Origin: Terriglobales bacterium
GTDB lineage: Bacteria; Acidobacteriota; Terriglobia; Terriglobales; Acidobacteriaceae
Assembly (NCBI GenBank): GCA_035573675.1
Contig: DATMAB010000026.1
Span: forward strand, 1-47,500
DNA length: 47,500 nucleotides
Direction of reading: 5' to 3'
Part shown: in pieces, positions 43,072 through 47,500 of the stretch
Layout: each line of letters opens with the position of its first letter
How positions within the stretch are numbered: position 1 is the stretch's first letter
The notes under the pieces: model-generated
What the model saw: the letters and a program-made list of their open reading frames with translations, nothing else
What the model was told of the DNA's origin: nothing
The model's database searches: none
Position numbers and translations under genes: made by a program

Positions 43072-45117
43072 ATGAGCACGGGCGCGAAACCCGAGGTGTC
43101 GCCGGCTGCCCCGCTGCCCCGGCAGCCCCTGCCCATCGTGGTCTTTTTCGAAGGCGACACGGGCGGCAAGCGGGCGGCCATCGAGGCTCACCGTTTCCGC
43201 CGTCTGCCCTTCGAGCACCTGGACAGCCAGGCGCCGGAGGCCGAGCGCGTGTTCCTGGTGACCGAGGAGTGGATCCTCAAGGATCACTTCGAGGCGCTGC
43301 GCGCGCCCAACGTGCGCATCATCGCGCTCACCGACCGCCGCTTCAGCGACCCGCGGCTGGACGGCGCCGTCTACTCCTATCTGCCCGCCAACACGCCGCC
43401 GGAGCTGGTAGAGCGCGCGGTGGAGAACGCGGTGGACCACATCCGCCTGCTGGCCTCGCGCCGCGAGCTGAACGAGCGGCTGGTGGGCGCCACCCGCGAG
43501 ATCAGCGAGCTGAACCAGATCGGCGCGGCGCTCTCCGCCGAACACAACACCGAGAAGCTGCTGGAGCTGATCCTCACCAAGTCGCGCGCCATCACCCAGT
43601 CCGATGCCGGGTCGCTCTACATCGTGGAGACGGCGGAGAGCCTGGAAGAAACCACCGCGCCGGTGAAGGACGAGGTGGGCAAGCTGGTGATGCGGCAGCA
43701 GCGCGAGCCCCAGAAGCGCCTGCGCTTCAAGCTGGCCCAGAACGATACCGTGGCCGTGCCCTTTCGCGAAGCCACCATGGAGATCAACGAGCGCTCCATC
43801 GCCGGCTACGTGGCCATGACCGGGCAGACGGTGAACATCGCCGACGCCTATCGGTTGCCGCCCAACGTGCCCTACAGCATCAACCGCAAGTTCGACGAAG
43901 ATTCCGGCTACCGCACCAAGTCCATCCTGGCTGTGCCCATGCGCAACCAGAAGGACGAGATTGTGGGCGTGGTGCAGCTCATCAACGCCAAGCGCAACGC
44001 GGAGGCCAGGCTGGATTCGGTGGCCGCCGTCACCGCGCAGGTGGTGCCCTACTCGCAGCGCATGCAGGAGATTGCCGCCTCGCTGGCCAGCCAGGCGGCC
44101 GTGGCGCTGGAGAACAGTCAGCTCTACCAGGCCATCCAGACGCTGTTCGAAGGCTTCGTGAAGGCGTCGGTCATCGCCATTGAGGCGCGCGACCCCACCA
44201 CCAGCGGCCATTCCTTCCGCGTCGCCAACCTCACCGTGGGCCTGGCCGAGGCCGTGGACCGTGTGGAGAGCGGCGCTCTCGCCGCCATCCACTTCACGCG
44301 GCAGGAGATGAAAGAGATCCGCTACGCCTCGCTGCTGCACGACTTCGGCAAGGTGGGCGTGCGCGAAGAAGTCCTGGTGAAGGCCAAGAAGCTCTACCCG
44401 TGGCAGCTCGACCTGGTGAAACAGCGCTTCCACTTCGTGAAGCGCACCCTGCAGCACGAGAACTCGCAGAAGCGCATCGAGCACCTGCTGGCGAAGGGCC
44501 GCAAGGAGTACATGAAGCAGCTCCCGGTCTTCGACCAGGAACTGGAAGAACGGCTGGCGGAACTCGACGGCTACTTCAAGAAAGTGCTGGAGTCGAACGA
44601 GCCCACCGTGCTGCCCACCGGCAGCTTCGAGATGCTGATGGACATCGCCGCCAGGAAGTACCTCGACTTCGACGGCGAAGAGCGGGCGCTGCTCACCGAG
44701 GACGAAGTGCGCCTGCTTTCCATCCGCAAGGGCTCGCTCGACGACGCCGAGCGCAAGCAGATCGAATCGCACGTGGTGCACACCTACAACTTCCTGCAGC
44801 AGATCCCGTGGACCAGGGAGATCCGCAACATTCCCGGCATCGCCCGCGGCCACCACGAGAAGCTCAACGGCACCGGCTATCCCTACAAGCTGAGCGCCCC
44901 GGAGATCCCGGTGCAGACGCGCATGATGACCATCTCCGACATCTTCGACGCCCTGGCCGCCTCCGACCGTCCCTACAAGAAGGCCGTCAGCCTGGAGCGC
45001 GCGCTCGACATTCTCGACCTCTCGGTGAAAGACGGCGAGCTCGATCCCGACCTGCACCGCGTCTTCGTCGAAGCCCGCGTGTTCGACAAGTGGAAGATCG
45101 AGCCGTTTCCGTACTGA
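43072..45117 (+). CDS. GAF and HD-GYP domain protein with a large insertion in the HD domain
   Basis: A 681-residue protein. A receiver-like N-terminal region (~20-130, lacking an obvious phospho-Asp) leads into a GAF domain (~160-350), then an HD-GYP domain, typically a c-di-GMP or cGAMP phosphodiesterase. His423-Asp424 lie in LLHDFGKVGV and the GYP motif is HHEKLNGTGYP (GTGYP at 600-604). The two are ~177 residues apart, about 110 more than in ordinary HD-GYP domains; the insertion (roughly 445-540) is charged and helical. The ATG at 43072 lacks a good Shine-Dalgarno. It is divergent from the PilB-like gene, suggesting shared control of surface behaviour. Confidence 0.9.
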   Translation: MSTGAKPEVSPAAPLPRQPLPIVVFFEGDTGGKRAAIEAHRFRRLPFEHLDSQAPEAERVFLVTEEWILKDHFEALRAPNVRIIALTDRRFSDPRLDGAVYSYLPANTPPELVERAVENAVDHIRLLASRRELNERLVGATREISELNQIGAALSAEHNTEKLLELILTKSRAITQSDAGSLYIVETAESLEETTAPVKDEVGKLVMRQQREPQKRLRFKLAQNDTVAVPFREATMEINERSIAGYVAMTGQTVNIADAYRLPPNVPYSINRKFDEDSGYRTKSILAVPMRNQKDEIVGVVQLINAKRNAEARLDSVAAVTAQVVPYSQRMQEIAASLASQAAVALENSQLYQAIQTLFEGFVKASVIAIEARDPTTSGHSFRVANLTVGLAEAVDRVESGALAAIHFTRQEMKEIRYASLLHDFGKVGVREEVLVKAKKLYPWQLDLVKQRFHFVKRTLQHENSQKRIEHLLAKGRKEYMKQLPVFDQELEERLAELDGYFKKVLESNEPTVLPTGSFEMLMDIAARKYLDFDGEERALLTEDEVRLLSIRKGSLDDAERKQIESHVVHTYNFLQQIPWTREIRNIPGIARGHHEKLNGTGYPYKLSAPEIPVQTRMMTISDIFDALAASDRPYKKAVSLERALDILDLSVKDGELDPDLHRVFVEARVFDKWKIEPFPY

Positions 45118-45122
45118 AGACC

Positions 45123-45150
45123 GTTTCGAGTTTCGCGTTTCGAGTTTCGC
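45123..45150. repeat. Four-unit heptad array after the HD-GYP stop
   Basis: GTTTCGA and GTTTCGC alternate twice (28 nt), starting 5 nt after the TGA stop. Unlike most arrays here the units contain no stop triplet. The next gene starts 14 nt further on. Confidence 0.85.
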
Positions 45151-45164
45151 GCGATGAAAGCGCC

Positions 45165-45869
45165 ATGAGAATCCGTCCCTTGGTTGTTGCGGCAGCTCTG
45201 ATTTGCCTGGCTTCTGCTCAAACCGGGCCCGTTGACGTCTCCGCCGAGCCTCACCACCACCTTGCGCTGGAGAACCAGTACGTACGCGTCTTCCGCGTCG
45301 AGGTTCCCCCCAACGCCGCGACTCTTCTCCATCGCCACGCGAACGACTATGTCTTTGTCGTCCTGGGCGCGAGCCGGGTATCGAACGAAGTGGAAGGCAA
45401 GCCGCCGGTGACGCTGCAACTGGCTGACGGCCAGGCCGGCTACACCGAGGGCGGCTTCGCCCACCGCGCGCGCAACCTGGCCTCGACGCCCTTCCGCAAC
45501 GTGGCCATCGAGATTCTGCCCGCGGCCCGGCGGCGTGCGGCTGCGCGCAAGCCTGCGCCGGGATGGGAGCGCGGCGTCGAGCTCTTCGAGGGCGGCTCCG
45601 TCGACACCATCGTGGTGCGCGGCGGCCTGCGCGTCACGGAAACCGAACTCAAGCCCGGTGCGACGCTTCCTCTGCACCGGCACGTGGGCCCGCACTTGGC
45701 CGTCGCCATCACCGACCTCGAGCTGCGCAACCAGCCCTCCGGCAAGCCCGCGCAAACCATCCGCATGCGCGCCGGTGAGTCGGAGTGGGTGGGGTCGGCC
45801 GGGGCGGCTCACTCGCTGACCAACACCGGGAGCCGCCCGGCGCGCTTCCTCGCCATCGAGTTTCGCTAG
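45165..45869 (+). CDS. Secreted protein with two cupin domains
   Basis: A 234-residue protein with a signal peptide (RIRPLVVAAALICLASAQ). Two cupin barrels follow. The first has VEVPPNAATLLHRHANDYVFVVLGASRV and the second TELKPGATLPLHRHVGPHLAVAITDLEL, each with the HxH metal-binding motif and a following G-rich strand. The second half ends FLAIEFR. Cupin function (oxygenase, isomerase or binding) cannot be fixed. The ATG at 45165 is used; upstream in-frame sequence is shadow of the HD-GYP gene. Past the TAG stop the same frame stays open for 40 codons. Confidence 0.82.
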   Translation: MRIRPLVVAAALICLASAQTGPVDVSAEPHHHLALENQYVRVFRVEVPPNAATLLHRHANDYVFVVLGASRVSNEVEGKPPVTLQLADGQAGYTEGGFAHRARNLASTPFRNVAIEILPAARRRAAARKPAPGWERGVELFEGGSVDTIVVRGGLRVTETELKPGATLPLHRHVGPHLAVAITDLELRNQPSGKPAQTIRMRAGESEWVGSAGAAHSLTNTGSRPARFLAIEFR

Positions 45870-45992
45870 GACCAGCCCGAACGGGTGCTGGGCTCGATCG
45901 AGACATTTCTCCGCGCCGGTGGTACGACAAGCCCAATCATTGAGGACGCGGCTCTTGCTGCTCCGGAGAAAATCCGCATCGTCTCCGCTTGA
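45870..45992 (+). pseudogene. In-frame 40-codon remnant after the cupin stop
   Basis: Immediately after the cupin TAG and in the same frame the DNA reads DQPERVLGSIETFLRAGG, then 22 more codons to TGA. DQPERVLGSIETFL resembles the C-terminal helix of alpha/beta hydrolases. It has no start codon, so it may be a gene fragment left by a recombination, or a read-through tail. This is weak evidence from a short stretch. Confidence 0.35.
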
Positions 45993-46105
45993 CACGGGAC
46001 AAATAACCGCAGTACAGTTCGGGCAACGTTTCAGCTCCCCAGGGGTAGGTGCTGTAATTGGGCCACGGTAATCGCTGAGGTCCGCTCAGCGGTGAGGTGG
46101 AAGCG

Positions 46106-47500
46106 GTGGCCACGCAAGAGATTGTCCCGTCCGATGAGTTTGGGACGACCGCGCCTCTACTGCGCGTGTACCTGCGAGTCGTTTGCCTGCTCCTTGGCGC
46201 GGCGTTTGCCTTGGCCGGTTGCGGCGGCGACGGCCAACCGACGACAAGCCCGCCGCCTCCGACGCCCAATCCGGTTCCATCGATTACGTCGCTTTCGCCC
46301 CCGAGTGCTTTAGTGGGCGGACCCGCATTCGCCTTGACGGTCACAGGCGCGAACTTTGTCAACGGCAGCGTAGTCCGATGGAACGGCATCGACCGGACTA
46401 CCACCTTCGTCAACAGTACGCAACTCACCGCCTCTATTCCGGCCACGGACATTGCGACACTGGTCGTGGTCCAGGTCACGGTGTTCAATCCCGCTCCCGG
46501 CGGCGGCCTCTCGAACCAAGTTGCTTTCATCATCAATGTGCCCGCGCCGACGCTCACCAGCATCTCCCCTTCGAGTGCCGTGGCTGGAGCAGCGCCAATC
46601 ACGCTCACGGCCATTGGCTCGGGCTTCATCAATGTCTCGGTAGTCCGCTGGAATGGGGCCGATCGGCCCACCACTTTCGTCAGTTCCACCCAGCTCACGG
46701 CTGCCATTCCGGCCAGCGACCTTGCGGCCGCGGGCGCCGCTCAGGTCACGGTGTTCAATCCCGCGCCGGGCGGCGGCCTCTCTGGCGCCCTTACGTTCAC
46801 CATCGACCCGCTGGTCAGCAATCCCGTCCCGGTGGCCGCGTCGGTTTCACCCTCCACGGTTCCCGTCGGGGTGAGCGGCTTTCCTGTAACGGTGGATGGC
46901 TCCGATTTTGTGGCCGCGTCGGTGGGGCAGTGGAATGGGAGCAATCGGGGCACGACCGTGGTCAGCAGTACGCGGCTGCGAGCCGGCGTGCGATTGGCCG
47001 ATACCGCGGTTGCAGGCAACGCCTCGGTCGCGGTCTTCACTCCAGCGCCGGGCGGCGGAACCTCGGCCTCCCTGAACGTCACCATCGCGCCTGCGGCCGG
47101 CACCGTGGGCGTGGTGGATCGGCCGAGCGTGCCCGATGACCAGGCGGAAGCCGAGGGGAACAGCTTTTCCCCCGCCATCAGCGCCGACGGACGCTTTGTG
47201 GCGTTTGTTTCTCTTGCCACTAACCTGGTGGCCGGAGACACGAATGGATTGCGCGACGTTTTCCTCCGTGATACGTGTCGAGGAGCACCAGCACCTTGCA
47301 CGCCTTCGACCACCCGGATCTCGGTGGCGAGCGACGGTACAGAGGCCAATGGCGACGCCTTTGGCCCTCCCTCAATCAGTCCCGACGGTCGCTTTGTCGC
47401 GTTTGATTCCTTTGCCGACAACCTGGTGCCCGGCGATACCAACGGGACGTCTGATGTCTTCCTCCGCGACACCTGCATCGGAGCGGCAGGGTGTACGCCC
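46106..47500 (+). CDS. Lipoprotein with three IPT/TIG domains and a PD40-like beta-propeller (3' end outside window)
   Basis: A partial gene, 465 codons, open to the window edge. A long signal peptide ends in the lipobox LAGC, so the mature protein is lipid-anchored; a Pro/Thr spacer follows. Three IPT/TIG domains of ~90 residues repeat phrases such as [26 protein letters not shown] and [13 protein letters not shown]. Then come propeller-like repeats ([58 protein letters not shown]) with DTNG loops that could bind calcium and paired cysteines. The GTG at 46106 has GAGGTGG upstream; GTG 46166 would give a more typical signal length. This is probably a surface-exposed binding protein of unknown ligand. 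Confidence 0.82.
   Translation, partial: MATQEIVPSDEFGTTAPLLRVYLRVVCLLLGAAFALAGCGGDGQPTTSPPPPTPNPVPSITSLSPPSALVGGPAFALTVTGANFVNGSVVRWNGIDRTTTFVNSTQLTASIPATDIATLVVVQVTVFNPAPGGGLSNQVAFIINVPAPTLTSISPSSAVAGAAPITLTAIGSGFINVSVVRWNGADRPTTFVSSTQLTAAIPASDLAAAGAAQVTVFNPAPGGGLSGALTFTIDPLVSNPVPVAASVSPSTVPVGVSGFPVTVDGSDFVAASVGQWNGSNRGTTVVSSTRLRAGVRLADTAVAGNASVAVFTPAPGGGTSASLNVTIAPAAGTVGVVDRPSVPDDQAEAEGNSFSPAISADGRFVAFVSLATNLVAGDTNGLRDVFLRDTCRGAPAPCTPSTTRISVASDGTEANGDAFGPPSISPDGRFVAFDSFADNLVPGDTNGTSDVFLRDTCIGAAGCTP

Noticed and set aside
40724-43075. 783-codon plus-strand open frame opposite the PilB-like gene
   Set aside because: It is antisense to a gene with complete Walker, His-box and zinc motifs; the composition (His, Gly, Val, Asp rich) is the usual shadow of high-GC coding DNA.
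42982-45057. 691-codon minus-strand open frame opposite the HD-GYP gene
   Set aside because: No recognisable domain and no ribosome site; the plus strand encodes clear GAF and HD-GYP motifs.
45937-46707. 256-codon minus-strand open frame over the lipoprotein start
   Set aside because: The opposite strand has a lipobox and three IPT domains; the repeats of this frame are mirrors of those domains.

Overview
The window looks like chromosomal DNA of a GC-rich, didermal bacterium. I favour Acidobacteriota (Terriglobia-like) as an inference. The reasons are a TonB-dependent receptor with an N-terminal carboxypeptidase-regulatory-like domain, small secreted proteins with the same fold, DUF4388/PatA and PilZ signalling proteins, an IPT/beta-propeller lipoprotein, many GTG/TTG starts, and spacers rich in short palindromes and degenerate 7-8 nt tandem repeats. 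Most genes are housekeeping; no rRNA, tRNA or CRISPR array was seen.

Layout. 1-3.2 kb: partial rhomboid protease, secreted M28 peptidase, then a divergent cluster of a LysW-like zinc ribbon and two small secreted proteins. 3.3-8.1 kb: rpsA, a HIT protein and ligA. 8.1-11.4 kb: a secreted DUF1579-like protein, a lipid kinase and two membrane proteins. 11.4-15.1 kb (minus): a molybdenum-cofactor operon moeA-moaC-(response regulator)-mogA followed by a DedA-like protein. 15.2-16.7 kb: a GAF-GAF-GGDEF diguanylate cyclase. 16.7-19.2 kb: a lower-GC restriction-modification pair (Mrr-like nuclease plus a PvuII-type methyltransferase), probably acquired. 19.4-24.6 kb: a membrane protein with three tandem phosphatase-like domains, a PilZ protein, an ABC exporter and a DUF374 acyltransferase. 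24.7-27.2 kb: a cobalamin riboswitch and a BtuB-like receptor. 27.5-29.6 kb (minus): a compact bacterial microcompartment (BMC) locus with three vertex proteins, one hexamer protein and a class II aldolase that carries a probable encapsulation peptide. 29.7-39.1 kb: a small membrane protein, queA, polA, glmM, cdaA, a haloalkane-dehalogenase-like hydrolase and xseA. 39.2-47.5 kb: PilZ, DUF2905, two small hypotheticals, a PilB ATPase fused to a cyclic-nucleotide-binding domain, a divergent GAF-HD-GYP protein, a double cupin, and the start of a lipoprotein with three IPT domains and a propeller.

Themes. Second-messenger signalling recurs: a GGDEF cyclase, an HD-GYP protein, two PilZ proteins, a cNMP-domain PilB and the diadenylate cyclase CdaA. 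The BMC locus is minimal and lacks the aldehyde dehydrogenase expected of an aldehyde-processing compartment.

The most unusual signal is in the spacers. Degenerate tandem arrays with a strict 7-nt (sometimes 8-nt) period occur repeatedly. Several begin exactly at the stop codon of the adjoining gene (HIT, ligA, queA, xseA, DUF2905). Most units contain TGA, TAA or TAG. Because 7 and 8 are not multiples of 3, a few units place stops in two or all three reading frames. The arrays resemble cyanobacterial heptanucleotide STRR elements in period, but the link to stop codons appears distinctive. Limits: all family calls come from reading motifs by eye, and promoter calls are consensus matches only.
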